The notes below the pieces were generated by a model. It saw only the letters and a program-made list of their open reading frames with translations, had not been told where the DNA came from and did not search any database. Shown here in pieces: positions 27,693 to 36,708 of a stretch of 64,000 bases of DNA (positions are counted from its first letter, which is position 1; each line of letters opens with the position of its first letter). The stretch comes from Zunongwangia pacifica (GTDB lineage: Bacteria > Bacteroidota > Bacteroidia > Flavobacteriales > Flavobacteriaceae). The DNA lies in assembly GCF_023499215.1 (NCBI RefSeq), contig NZ_JAKHSK010000026.1:1-64000 (forward strand). The letters are read 5' to 3'. Made by a program: the position numbers and the translations under genes.

Positions 27693-28310
27693 TTAAAGAT
27701 CTTCCAGAAGAAGTAAATATAAATTTTTGCTACTGCTACCGTAGCTCATAAAATCACTTTCTTTCTGTGGTTCAAAGTTTTTAATGGTCGTAATGTTTGA
27801 GGGAATACGCTGTTTATTCTTAAATTTTATACCCCGTAAGCCTTCTCCAATAGTGTCTATAAGCTGACTTGTAGAAGACAATATTATAAAGTCTGATGGT
27901 AATTCTCTTAACTTTCTTTCTTTAATCTGGTTGCTGGAAATTAAAATCGATCCATCATTGGCTACCAGATATTCACAAGTTGAAAGAAAAAAAGAAGCCC
28001 CCGCTGATGAATTGAAATCTAAGTTAAAACCATCAAATTTATTTTTTAGATTTTCATCAAAGCAACAGCATTGTTTTTCGTACCAGTCGTTTTCTAATAA
28101 AATATTATCAAATGCTTCCTGTACTTCTTCCTCGTCTTCACAATACAAAAATTTCCCCCCGTTGTTTTTAAAATTAAGCATAAAACGCTCATCTGTAGGA
28201 AGTTTTACGTCTGGCATATACTTCCCACGATCAGCATTATCAGGAATATTTTCCTGACTTTTATCTGATTTAGACTTGTTAGGGTTCAAGAATCTCCTAA
28301 ATAGATTCAT
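27693..28310 (-). CDS. LUD-domain protein
   Basis: The 205-residue protein has an N-terminal charged stretch and a LUD (lactate utilisation) fold from about 60: FLSTCEYLVANDGSILISSNQ and FIILSSTSQLIDTIGEGLRGIK. LutC-like domains occur in lactate oxidation systems, but no lutA or lutB lies nearby. The gene sits 6 nt before cdsA and after a terminator, so it likely starts the lipid operon. Its function here is unknown. Confidence 0.8.
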   Translation of the reverse strand: MNLFRRFLNPNKSKSDKSQENIPDNADRGKYMPDVKLPTDERFMLNFKNNGGKFLYCEDEEEVQEAFDNILLENDWYEKQCCCFDENLKNKFDGFNLDFNSSAGASFFLSTCEYLVANDGSILISSNQIKERKLRELPSDFIILSSTSQLIDTIGEGLRGIKFKNKQRIPSNITTIKNFEPQKESDFMSYGSSSKNLYLLLLEDL

Positions 28311-28352
28311 ATAGTTTTGGGTGTGGTTCTAAATATCATTTTAACCAAAGGT

Positions 28353-28393
28353 AAAAAATCTTAATTTAACGCTTACGTAAATTAAGATTTTTT
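28353..28393 (-). terminator. Strong intrinsic terminator after ftsH
   Basis: Perfect 16-bp stem: aaaaaatcttaattta at 28353-28368 and its complement at 28378-28393, with a 9-base loop. It separates ftsH from the LUD/cdsA/psd unit. Confidence 0.85.
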
Positions 28394-28409
28394 AGCATTA
28401 GTCCAAATT

Positions 28410-30455
28410 TTATTTGTCTAGGGAAGCGTTGCCTTTTAGGTCTTCGCTTTCTGGTTCTTTAGGGGTGCTTTGGTTAGAAGTAGGAGCTGATTGTTCACTT
28501 TCTCTAACCTCACTTAGATGGTGCCCATCTTTTTTTGCAAAGGGACGCTCACCAAAGATATTTTGTAAATCGTCTTTAAAGATAACTTCTTTATCCAATA
28601 AGATTTCTGCTAGTTGCGTAAGCTTATCTTTATTTTGAGTGAGAAGATCGATAGCTCGTTGATATTGACTTTCAATTAAGTTTGAAATTTCTTTATCAAT
28701 AAGCTCTGAAGTTTTTTCACTGTATGGCTTGGTAAAGTTATATTCACTTTGCCCTGAAGAATCATAATAGGTTAAATTCCCTACTTGATCGTTAAGGCCG
28801 TAAATGGTTACCATAGCTTTTGCCTGTTTAGTCACTTTTTCAAGATCACTAAGTGCTCCTGTAGAAATTTTGTCGAAAATAACTTTTTCAGCAGCACGAC
28901 CTCCAAGGGCAGCACACATTTCATCCAGCATTTGTTCCGGTCTCACGATTAAGCGCTCTTCGGGTAAATACCATGCTGCTCCCAAGGATTGTCCACGAGG
29001 AACGATTGTTACTTTTACCAGTGGCGCAGCATGCTCTAGCATCCAACTTACCGTAGCGTGCCCAGCTTCGTGAAAAGCGATTGCTTTTTTCTCATCTGGA
29101 GTGATAATTTTATTTTTCTTTTCAAGACCTCCTACGATACGGTCTACCGCATCTAAGAAATCTTGTTTTCCAACGGCTTTGTTTCCTTTTCTAGCGGCAA
29201 TAAGAGCAGCTTCGTTACATACGTTAGCAATATCCGCTCCAGAGAATCCGGGAGTCTGTTTGGCAAGAAATTCAGTATCAAGCTCGTCAGCTACTTTTTT
29301 AAGTGGCTTTAAATGAACTTCAAAAATTTCTCTTCTTTCATTAAGGTCTGGTAAATCTACATAGATCTGTCGATCAAAACGACCAGCACGCATTAAGGCT
29401 TTATCCAATACATCGGCACGGTTGGTTGCAGCAATTACAATTACGTTAGTATTTGTGCCAAAACCATCCATTTCGGTTAATAACTGGTTTAATGTATTTT
29501 CACGTTCGTCGTTAGATCCAGAGAAGTTGCTTTTTCCACGAGCACGACCAATGGCATCGATCTCATCAATAAAAATGATCGATGGCGATTTTTCTTTAGC
29601 TTGTTTAAACAAGTCTCTTACCCTGGAAGCACCAACTCCCACAAACATTTCAACAAAATCTGATCCTGAAAGTGAAAAGAACGGTACTTTCGCTTCGCCG
29701 GCAACAGCTTTTGCTAATAAGGTTTTACCAGTTCCGGGAGGGCCAACAAGCAAGGCTCCTTTTGGAATTTTACCACCAAGACTGGTGTATTTTTCGGGTT
29801 GCTTTAAGAAATCTACTATTTCCTGAACTTCTTCTTTTGCACCTTCAAGACCGGCAACATTTTTAAAAGAAGTTTTTACATCGGTATTCTGATCAAATAA
29901 TTTGGCTTTAGATTTACCAATATTGAAAATCTGTCCGCCAGCACCACCAGCACCACCAGAACTCATTTTTCTCATGATAAAAATCCAAATACCAATAATA
30001 AGTACAAAGGGTAATAAGGTAATTAAAATATCCCCAAGGTAATTTGGATCGTCATCAAAAGTTAAATTGGCCTTTACATTGTTTTTCTTTTCGATTTCTT
30101 CAATGTCGGTTTCAAATTTTTCTAAACTACCAATATTAAAACTATAATCTGGGGAAGTACCAGTGCTTAAAAAGTCACTATCACCAGATGATTTTTTATG
30201 TGCAGGTTTTTCTTTAGCTTCATTTGTAAGATAAACGTGAGCAACCCTTTCATTGATTACCTCAGTTTTTTTAACATCACCTTCAGAAAGGTATTTCATA
30301 TAATCTGAAGGAGTGATTTTAGCAGGCCCGCCAAATCCGCTTCCGCCAAAAAAGTTGATTCCTAAAAAGATTAAAATGATGAGGGCATATATCCAGTATG
30401 CGCTAAACTTAGGTTTCTTAGGATCTAATTTTTTATTTGATTGCTGTTTCGCCAT
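28410..30455 (-). CDS. ftsH: ATP-dependent zinc metalloprotease FtsH
   Basis: This membrane AAA+ protease degrades misfolded and short-lived membrane or cytosolic proteins. The 681-residue protein has membrane segments at about 18-36 and 142-161, Walker A GPPGTGKT at 238-245, Walker [12 protein letters not shown], the second region of homology ([22 protein letters not shown]) and the zinc motif HEAGH near 460. A Ser/Pro/Glu-rich tail follows. It is 26 nt downstream of rsfS, the usual Bacteroidota order. Confidence 0.97.
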   Translation of the reverse strand: MAKQQSNKKLDPKKPKFSAYWIYALIILIFLGINFFGGSGFGGPAKITPSDYMKYLSEGDVKKTEVINERVAHVYLTNEAKEKPAHKKSSGDSDFLSTGTSPDYSFNIGSLEKFETDIEEIEKKNNVKANLTFDDDPNYLGDILITLLPFVLIIGIWIFIMRKMSSGGAGGAGGQIFNIGKSKAKLFDQNTDVKTSFKNVAGLEGAKEEVQEIVDFLKQPEKYTSLGGKIPKGALLVGPPGTGKTLLAKAVAGEAKVPFFSLSGSDFVEMFVGVGASRVRDLFKQAKEKSPSIIFIDEIDAIGRARGKSNFSGSNDERENTLNQLLTEMDGFGTNTNVIVIAATNRADVLDKALMRAGRFDRQIYVDLPDLNERREIFEVHLKPLKKVADELDTEFLAKQTPGFSGADIANVCNEAALIAARKGNKAVGKQDFLDAVDRIVGGLEKKNKIITPDEKKAIAFHEAGHATVSWMLEHAAPLVKVTIVPRGQSLGAAWYLPEERLIVRPEQMLDEMCAALGGRAAEKVIFDKISTGALSDLEKVTKQAKAMVTIYGLNDQVGNLTYYDSSGQSEYNFTKPYSEKTSELIDKEISNLIESQYQRAIDLLTQNKDKLTQLAEILLDKEVIFKDDLQNIFGERPFAKKDGHHLSEVRESEQSAPTSNQSTPKEPESEDLKGNASLDK

Positions 30456-30481
30456 TATTGGTCTTTCTTTCTTCTAAATAA

Positions 30482-30853
30482 TTAATACTTTGTCTCGATA
30501 GAGGTTATTTTAGCATCACCCCAAAGACTTTCGATGTCGTAAAACTCTCTAATATGTTTTTGAAATACATGAACTACTACATTCACATAATCCATTAAAA
30601 CCCACTCAGCATTCTCGCTGCCTTCGATATGCCAGGGCTTATCTTTTAAAGCTTTACTAACGGATTTTTGAACGGAATTAACGATGGCGTTAACCTGAGT
30701 GTTAGAAGTACCGTTGCAGATAACAAAATAATCACAAACTGTATTATCAATCTCTCTTAAATCGAGGATGTCTATATCATTTCCTTTTACGTCTTCAATT
30801 CCCTTAATGATATGCGCTATAAGTTGATCGCTGTTTGTTTCTTTTTTCGTCAT
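30482..30853 (-). CDS. rsfS: Ribosomal silencing factor
   Basis: The 123-residue protein binds L14 and blocks subunit joining in starvation. Family motifs KGNDIDILDLREIDNTVCDYFVICNGTS, PWHIEGSENAEWVLMDYVNVVVHVF and FYDIESLWGDA are all present. It is first in the rsfS-ftsH unit and divergent from birA. Confidence 0.95.
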   Translation of the reverse strand: MTKKETNSDQLIAHIIKGIEDVKGNDIDILDLREIDNTVCDYFVICNGTSNTQVNAIVNSVQKSVSKALKDKPWHIEGSENAEWVLMDYVNVVVHVFQKHIREFYDIESLWGDAKITSIETKY

Positions 30854-30871
30854 TAAATTTATTTATTTGTG

Positions 30872-30879
30872 CAAAGTTA
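30872..30879 (-). promoter_or_regulatory. Possible -7 box for rsfS-ftsH
   Basis: TAACTTTG on the minus strand matches TAnnTTTG and ends 18 bases before the rsfS ATG. No clear -33 was found at the usual spacing. Confidence 0.4.
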
Positions 30880-30946
30880 TGTTTTTTTGGCTTTTTATAG
30901 ACCTACTTAACACAACATTTAGCGACAATCTTTTCTTTATTATTAT

Positions 30947-31678
30947 ATGCGTATAATCAAAGTTGATGCCATCCCCTCTACAAATGACTTCGTAAAGCAA
31001 TATTATACGGGGAATTCTAGCTTCGAACCGGTTTGTGTTTCTGCCCGTTTTCAAACTAAAGGAAAAGGGCAAAGAGGGGGTTTTTGGAAGGTAACGAAAG
31101 GCAAAAATCTAACATTCAGCTTACTTTATCCTAAAATTAAGGTAACGGCTAATCAACACTTTTTATTGAGTGCTGTGGTTTCTTTAGCTGTAATAAATGT
31201 ACTACAGAAATTTGATATCCCTAAATTAAGTGTAAAATGGCCTAACGACATAATGTCAGGTAATTTTAAGATTTGTGGGATTTTAATTGAAAATATCCTT
31301 AAACAAGCTGACATCGCTGCCAGTATTATTGGGATCGGGTTAAATGTAAATCAGGACGATTTTGGCGATTTAAAGCAGGCTTCTTCATTAAAATTACAAA
31401 CCGGAAATGATTTTGATCTGGATGAAATCTTAAATGCAATTTTAGAAGAACTTTCTGTACGCCTAAATGCCCTGTCTGAAGGAAAAAAGAGCCTTGTTTT
31501 AGAGGAATATGCTGCGCTAATGTTTAAAAAAGGTGTGGTCTCTGCGTTTCAATACCCAAACGGGGACTATTTTAATGGGATTATTCGTGGAGTGACTACC
31601 AAAGGACTTTTAAATGTTGAAATTGAAGATGCCGTGTTTAAAACCTTCGATTTAAAAGAAGTCAAATTGATGTATTAA
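30947..31678 (+). CDS. birA: Biotin--[acetyl-CoA-carboxylase] ligase
   Basis: This biotin protein ligase attaches biotin to the carboxyl carrier protein. The 243-residue protein has the catalytic loop TKGKGQRGGFWKV, KWPNDIM, and GIGLNVNQ. It lacks the N-terminal winged helix of E. coli BirA, so it is monofunctional and not a repressor. It is divergent from rsfS. Confidence 0.95.
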   Translation: MRIIKVDAIPSTNDFVKQYYTGNSSFEPVCVSARFQTKGKGQRGGFWKVTKGKNLTFSLLYPKIKVTANQHFLLSAVVSLAVINVLQKFDIPKLSVKWPNDIMSGNFKICGILIENILKQADIAASIIGIGLNVNQDDFGDLKQASSLKLQTGNDFDLDEILNAILEELSVRLNALSEGKKSLVLEEYAALMFKKGVVSAFQYPNGDYFNGIIRGVTTKGLLNVEIEDAVFKTFDLKEVKLMY

Positions 31679-31680
31679 AA

Positions 31681-31715
31681 AAGCTGTTTTAAAATATTCA
31701 ATTTCAAAACAGCTT
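31681..31715. terminator. Convergent terminator between birA and the SRPBCC gene
   Basis: 10-bp perfect stem: aagctgtttt at 31681-31690 and aaaacagctt at 31706-31715. It lies just past birA and between convergent genes. Confidence 0.7.
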
Positions 31716-31738
31716 CTAAATTTATCGAATATCAAAAT

Positions 31739-32128
31739 CTATAATTTCGAAATGTTTTCACTTAGATTATTGATGAACTTTTGCAACGGACTTTTTACCA
31801 TCATCGCCATCATGGCATTAAATTCACCATTAAATAAAAACTGAACTTCACTTCCTGCCGCGGCTTCATGAATATGAATGCTAAGGGTAAAAGGAAATTT
31901 ATCTGATCCAGAACCTAAAACTACCAGATTTGGTTCGTCTGTATTTACAATTTTAAGAACGATTTCTGGCATTCCTTTTAGCTGAAAAAGAAATTTCTCT
32001 GAAGATAAAACCTCAAATTTCTCTTTGCTGCTAGGCATAATTTGCTCGTAGTTCTCTACATTGGTCAGGAAATTATACATTTCCTGCTGGCTTTTACTGG
32101 CAGTTACTTTTGGGCTTTCTAAATTCAT
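31739..32128 (-). CDS. SRPBCC-family (START-like) protein
   Basis: The 129-residue cytoplasmic protein has the helix-grip pattern of polyketide cyclase/dehydrase-like START domains: QQEMYNFLTNVENYEQIMPS at the front and LQKFINNLSENISKL as the closing helix. Members bind hydrophobic ligands; none is known here. It follows pyrE by 1 nt and is probably co-translated, an association kept in flavobacteria without explanation. Confidence 0.82.
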   Translation of the reverse strand: MNLESPKVTASKSQQEMYNFLTNVENYEQIMPSSKEKFEVLSSEKFLFQLKGMPEIVLKIVNTDEPNLVVLGSGSDKFPFTLSIHIHEAAAGSEVQFLFNGEFNAMMAMMVKSPLQKFINNLSENISKL

Positions 32129-32129
32129 T

Positions 32130-32774
32130 TTATTCCGGGTTCCATTTTGCCGGATCTTTTCTCCAGCTTTTTAGTAGTTCTACTTCAGATTCTTTAATGT
32201 AACTGGTGCGTTTTGCCGTCTCGATTAAATAATCGTAATTGCTTAGTGTGTGCACCTCAAGATCTGCGTTTTTAATATTTTCTTTGGCAATATCAAATCC
32301 GTAAGAAAATATGGCTAACATTCCTTTTACATTGGCGCCGCTATCGCGTAATGCTTTAACAGCGTTTAAGCTACTTCCGCCTGTGCTTATTAAATCTTCG
32401 ATTACAACAACGGTTTGTCCAGCTTCAAGATTTCCTTCAATCTGGTTTTTTCTTCCGTGAGATTTTGCTTCAGGCCTCACGTATACAAAAGGAAGACTTA
32501 GATACTCTGCCACCAGCATCCCAATACCAATAGCACCGGTAGCTACAGCAGCGATAACATCTGGTTTTCCATAAATTTCTTCCACCTGTTTCGCAAAATT
32601 TTCGCGTATAAAGTTTCTAATCAAAGGATAAGATAACACGATGCGATTGTCGCAGTAAATAGGAGACTTCCACCCGCTGGCCCATGTAAAAGGCTCTTGT
32701 GGTTCTAATTTAATTGCTTTAATTTGCAATAATACTTCAGCAGTTTTTATTGCTGTTTCTTTATTTAAAATCAT
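32130..32774 (-). CDS. pyrE: Orotate phosphoribosyltransferase
   Basis: PyrE converts orotate and PRPP to OMP in pyrimidine synthesis. The 214-residue protein has the PRPP motif VVVIEDLISTGGSSLNAV and the flexible-loop region RPEAKSHGRKNQIEG. Its ATG is only 7 nt from the divergent NUDIX ATG, so its promoter must overlap that gene. A TACATTTG -7 box at 32779-32786 fits this. Confidence 0.95.
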   Translation of the reverse strand: MILNKETAIKTAEVLLQIKAIKLEPQEPFTWASGWKSPIYCDNRIVLSYPLIRNFIRENFAKQVEEIYGKPDVIAAVATGAIGIGMLVAEYLSLPFVYVRPEAKSHGRKNQIEGNLEAGQTVVVIEDLISTGGSSLNAVKALRDSGANVKGMLAIFSYGFDIAKENIKNADLEVHTLSNYDYLIETAKRTSYIKESEVELLKSWRKDPAKWNPE

Positions 32775-32778
32775 ACTG

Positions 32779-32786
32779 CAAATGTA
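32779..32786 (-). promoter_or_regulatory. Possible -7 box for pyrE
   Basis: TACATTTG (minus strand) matches TAnnTTTG but lies only 4 bases before the pyrE ATG, which would give a leaderless or nearly leaderless mRNA. It also spans the start codon of the divergent NUDIX gene. No -33 box was found. Confidence 0.3.
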
Positions 32787-33408
32787 TAAAGTTTTTGTGA
32801 ATGATACCCCGATAATTCTTTCTACAAAAAAAGATTTGGGAGGCGAATATAAAACCTATTCCATCAAAACCGTAAGGTTAAAACGTTTAATTAGAAAGAT
32901 TGTAAAAGGAAAAATTACTCATGTAAATCTTTATCATAGAAAAGAAGAAAAGCTTTTAAAATTTCTGCGGAAGAAAATAAGAGTGGTTATAGCCGGTGGT
33001 GGTAAGGTTTATAATAAAAATGGCGAGATTCTTTTTATCTACCGAAATAAAAAATGGGATCTGCCCAAAGGAAAAATAGAAAGAGGCGAAACCATAGAAG
33101 AATGTGCAATTCGTGAAGTTGCTGAAGAAACTGCGATTACCGGTTTGCAAATTACCGGTTTCTTAAGAACGACTTTTCATATTTTTAAGCGAAGGGGCAA
33201 ATATCGCTTAAAGGAAACGCATTGGTATAACATGACGAGTGATTATGAAGGAGAATTGATTCCGCAGGAAAAAGAGGGGATCCAAAAGGTAAAATGGAAA
33301 AATCCTGAAAAGGCCGAAAAAGCCCTTAAAAATTCTTACGCCAATATTAAATTACTATTTGAAGAAGACGAAATTACAGTTCCTAAAACCACTAGCGTGG
33401 AATCCTGA
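32782..33408 (+). CDS. NUDIX hydrolase
   Basis: The 208-residue protein has an N-terminal extension (about 1-70, basic) and a NUDIX domain with the box GKIERGETIEECAIREVAEE near 93-112. That box satisfies the Gx5Ex7REUxEE core. NUDIX enzymes hydrolyse nucleoside diphosphates linked to other groups; the substrate here is unknown. The 3' end overlaps the convergent M14 peptidase gene by 17 nt. Confidence 0.88.
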   Translation: MYKVFVNDTPIILSTKKDLGGEYKTYSIKTVRLKRLIRKIVKGKITHVNLYHRKEEKLLKFLRKKIRVVIAGGGKVYNKNGEILFIYRNKKWDLPKGKIERGETIEECAIREVAEETAITGLQITGFLRTTFHIFKRRGKYRLKETHWYNMTSDYEGELIPQEKEGIQKVKWKNPEKAEKALKNSYANIKLLFEEDEITVPKTTSVES

Positions 33409-35143
33409 ATATGGGATAACGAAGGTGCGCACTTTCGTAATATTTTGAATGTTTATGGATCCAGTCTAATTGTGCATACCAGTTTTTAGCAAAATCTGGA
33501 TCGCTGGTTTTCTTTTCTTCAAAAGCAGCCTTTAAATCTGGATTTTCAGCTAGAAGCTCTTTAGCAATATCTTCAAAAACGTAGGGTGAGAAATGCTCTT
33601 TTTGCTGAAGTACAGTGTCAAAATAATTCCAGTTAAAGAAAGAATCCTCAGCAGCGGGCTCTAACATTTCAAGAAGGTATCGAACGCCATCCTGAAAAGT
33701 ACTAACGTAATAATCTCCTTTTCTAAATCTTATAGAATCCATACTTACAGAAACTTCAGTCTTGCTGTGCATATAATGTCCTTCGTAAGCTGAATTTCCT
33801 GTTTCGTAATTTTCTATTTTATATTGCTGTACATATAAAGTGGTGTCTTTTTTAAAGGCCTCCATTTTAATGTTATTTAGTTTTAGCAGCTCAATAACAT
33901 TCCACCAGCCTTGCGGAATCACATAAGCTCTTGGGATATCTATACGGTCTTCAGCAACAAAATTGTTGAAATATTCGATGTCTTTTGTAAAAGGTTTGCT
34001 GCGATCGTATTTTAAACGCTCAGCACCGGTAACCTCACTAGGGATCATATCACCTTCATATCCTTTGAATTTACGGATGCTTGGGTTTTCCATATCGGGC
34101 TTATAATGGATAGGGTACCAGCGTTTGGTAAGGTACTTTTTATTTTCAGCAGCTCTTAATTCTTTAATTTTTTCAGATTGATTATCGGTAATATCGACCA
34201 AAGAGCGCATTAACTCGTAGGTTCCCAAAACACGTTTGTCGTAAGGTTTTAACATGTGCGTTTCTACCATCATCCCTAAGGTATTCCAGAGTGTGGTATA
34301 ACCGGTAGAGTATCTTGGATAATCTATAAATTGCGAAAATCCATTATCGGGGACCTCATTAAAAACATTCACGTAAGGTGTGATGTCAAGTTTTTTTGAT
34401 TTCAGGGAATCCTCTAAAGCAGGCATCATGGTTTCATCAAGATATTTGCCCATATCACCGCCAAGTCTGTTATGCTGAGTAAAAAGATGCGTTAATACGT
34501 ATTGATAGTCGGCACCATTACTAACATGATTGTCAATAAAAACTTCAGGATCCAGATAATGATATATTTTATAAAAAGCCTTCGCATTTTTAGTATCGGC
34601 TTTCGCAAAATCACGATTTAGATCGTAGTTGCGGGCATTACCTCTAAATCCGTATGCTTTTGGTCCATTTTGATTGGTTCTTGAAGATGAGTTTCTGTTT
34701 AAAGCACCGCCAATATTATAAATCGGGATAGTAGCGATAACCACATTTTTTGGAACTTTTATCGAATCCTGCGCCATATCCCTAAACATCATCATCGTTG
34801 CATCGATACCGTCACTTTCCCCGGGATGGATACCGTTTAAGATGAGTAAAATACTTTTGTTTTCTTTGATTTTGCCAATGTTAAATTGTGCATCTGGATT
34901 AAAAATGGCCAGGTGTAAAGGTTCACCGCTATCTGTGGTGTCAAATGTTTTTAGTTGTACAGAAGGATATACTTTAGCAAGATCTTCGTAAAACTGTATA
35001 ACGTTTGGATAGGTATCGGTTTCAGTTCCGTTAGAAATTTCAAAACGAGTGGTAAAATCATATTCGTCCTGAAGCTGATATTTTGAAAAATCGCAGGAAC
35101 CAAAAGCAATAATGATAAAGCCTAAGAAAAGAATTCTTTTCAT
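33392..35143 (-). CDS. M14-family zinc carboxypeptidase-like lipoprotein
   Basis: The 583-residue protein has a lipoprotein signal (Cys17 in AFGSC). The peptidase domain carries the zinc motif HPGES (His106, Glu109) and a later zinc His in FIDNHVSNGADYQ. It also has the RDYDLNRDF-like substrate region (NARNYDLNRDFAK). It probably trims peptides at the cell surface or periplasm. Its length exceeds the simple M14 domain, so a C-terminal beta domain is likely from about 380. Confidence 0.88.
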   Translation of the reverse strand: MKRILFLGFIIIAFGSCDFSKYQLQDEYDFTTRFEISNGTETDTYPNVIQFYEDLAKVYPSVQLKTFDTTDSGEPLHLAIFNPDAQFNIGKIKENKSILLILNGIHPGESDGIDATMMMFRDMAQDSIKVPKNVVIATIPIYNIGGALNRNSSSRTNQNGPKAYGFRGNARNYDLNRDFAKADTKNAKAFYKIYHYLDPEVFIDNHVSNGADYQYVLTHLFTQHNRLGGDMGKYLDETMMPALEDSLKSKKLDITPYVNVFNEVPDNGFSQFIDYPRYSTGYTTLWNTLGMMVETHMLKPYDKRVLGTYELMRSLVDITDNQSEKIKELRAAENKKYLTKRWYPIHYKPDMENPSIRKFKGYEGDMIPSEVTGAERLKYDRSKPFTKDIEYFNNFVAEDRIDIPRAYVIPQGWWNVIELLKLNNIKMEAFKKDTTLYVQQYKIENYETGNSAYEGHYMHSKTEVSVSMDSIRFRKGDYYVSTFQDGVRYLLEMLEPAAEDSFFNWNYFDTVLQQKEHFSPYVFEDIAKELLAENPDLKAAFEEKKTSDPDFAKNWYAQLDWIHKHSKYYESAHLRYPIFRIPR

Positions 35144-35385
35144 AAATACTAACTAACAAGAAAAATAGGTTGTAAACATACTTAAAATATGCTAAAGCCA
35201 CTAACTTCACATGCTAATAATAGATTCTTGTAAGATAATACGCTGTCTTATTTTACGATTTTTATTTCCTCTTTTTTCACAAAACATTTTGTATTGGTCC
35301 TTTTGGTTGTTAAACTATACATAATCCTTCTTTATGATTTTTCTTACCTGTTATTTCAGATTATTTTAGAAAGAAAAGCTAAGAA

Positions 35386-36678
35386 ATGAGAAAGAAATTA
35401 TTTTTAAACGCAGGTTTATCGCTACTTACAGGTATTTCTGGTATTGCACAAATGCAAGAAGATTTACCAGAGAAAATGAAGCAGGAACTGGCAAAACAGC
35501 CACCTGTAAAAGTTGAAACTGCGGTGGGAACATTAGAGTTACCTTCACCGTTTTCAACCAAATCTGTAGAGAATAATAGTAAAATTGTTCCTTGGCCCGC
35601 AGGCCAAATGCCTACGGCGCCGGGAGGTTTTAAAGTTACCAAATTTGCAGAAGAGCTGGATCATCCAAGAAGATCGTATGTAGCACCTAGCGGGAAAGAT
35701 ATTTTTGTAGTAGAAAGTGATGATGCTAAGAAAAGTGCCAATCGAATCACGCTGTTTAGAGATGTAAATAAGGATGGGAAACCAGAAGAGCGTTTTGTTT
35801 TTGCTGAAAATCTAAATCAGCCTTACGGAATGTTGATTTTGGATAATTATTTTTATGTGGCGAATGTAGATGCCATTAAAAGATGGCCATACCAAGAAGG
35901 AATGACCGCCCTAGAAGGAAAAGGAGAACTCATTAAAGAGCTTCCCGCCGGCGGTTATAACCATCACTGGACGCGTAATTTAATTGCCAGTAAAGATGGT
36001 AAGAAATTGTTAGTTACTGTAGGATCTTCCAGTAATGCCGGGGAACATGGGATGGATAAAGAAGAGCGAAGAGCCAATATTTTAATGATGGATCCCGATG
36101 GTAGTAACGAAATTGTGTATGCCGCAGGATTACGTAACCCTGTAGGTATGGATTATAATGCCATTACCGGCGAACTTTGGACAGCGGTTAACGAACGTGA
36201 TAAACTTGGGGACAATTTAGTGCCAGATTATGTGACCAGTGTAAAACAAGGTGGTTGGTATGGTTGGCCATATTCCTATTACGGTGATATCAAAGATCCA
36301 AGATGGCATAAAGAACCACATAACGAAATGGTAGAAAAAGCCATTATTCCAGATGTTCCGGTAGGATCACATACGGCTTCTTTGGGAATAACTTTTTACG
36401 ATAAAGATCAATTTCCTGCCAAATATAAAAACGGCGCATTTATAGGGCAGCATGGTTCCTGGAACCGCTCTAATTTTTCAGGTTATAAAGTAGTGTTTAT
36501 CCCTTTTGACGAGAAAGGAAAACCGCAACAACCCGAAGATTTCTTAACCGGTTTTATTGCCAGTGAAGATGGTAGTAAAGTTTATGGCCGTCCTGTTGGA
36601 GTTACCACCTTGCCAAATGGTGATTTATTGGTGAATGATGATAACGGTGGTGTTGTGTGGAGAGTTTCTGCGGAATAA
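35386..36678 (+). CDS. Secreted PQQ-dependent sugar dehydrogenase (L-sorbosone dehydrogenase family)
   Basis: The 430-residue protein has a signal peptide (1-21) and a beta-propeller of the GSDH/sorbosone type: FVVESDD, RITLFRDVNKDGKPEERFVF, LPAGGYNHHWTRNL, VYAAGLRNPVGMDY, PDVPVGSHTASLGITFYD, GAFIGQHGSWNRS. These match the PQQ- and calcium-binding propeller enzymes that oxidise sugars in the periplasm. The true substrate is unknown. No PQQ biosynthesis genes are in the window. The adjacent TonB receptor, 30 nt downstream, is likely co-transcribed. Confidence 0.87.
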   Translation: MRKKLFLNAGLSLLTGISGIAQMQEDLPEKMKQELAKQPPVKVETAVGTLELPSPFSTKSVENNSKIVPWPAGQMPTAPGGFKVTKFAEELDHPRRSYVAPSGKDIFVVESDDAKKSANRITLFRDVNKDGKPEERFVFAENLNQPYGMLILDNYFYVANVDAIKRWPYQEGMTALEGKGELIKELPAGGYNHHWTRNLIASKDGKKLLVTVGSSSNAGEHGMDKEERRANILMMDPDGSNEIVYAAGLRNPVGMDYNAITGELWTAVNERDKLGDNLVPDYVTSVKQGGWYGWPYSYYGDIKDPRWHKEPHNEMVEKAIIPDVPVGSHTASLGITFYDKDQFPAKYKNGAFIGQHGSWNRSNFSGYKVVFIPFDEKGKPQQPEDFLTGFIASEDGSKVYGRPVGVTTLPNGDLLVNDDNGGVVWRVSAE

Positions 36679-36708
36679 TAAGTAATTTGGTTTTCTAAAA
36701 AAGAACAA

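Noticed and set aside
27693-28310. Lactate utilisation operon from the LUD gene
   Set aside because: No LutA- or LutB-like genes nearby; neighbours are lipid synthesis and ftsH.
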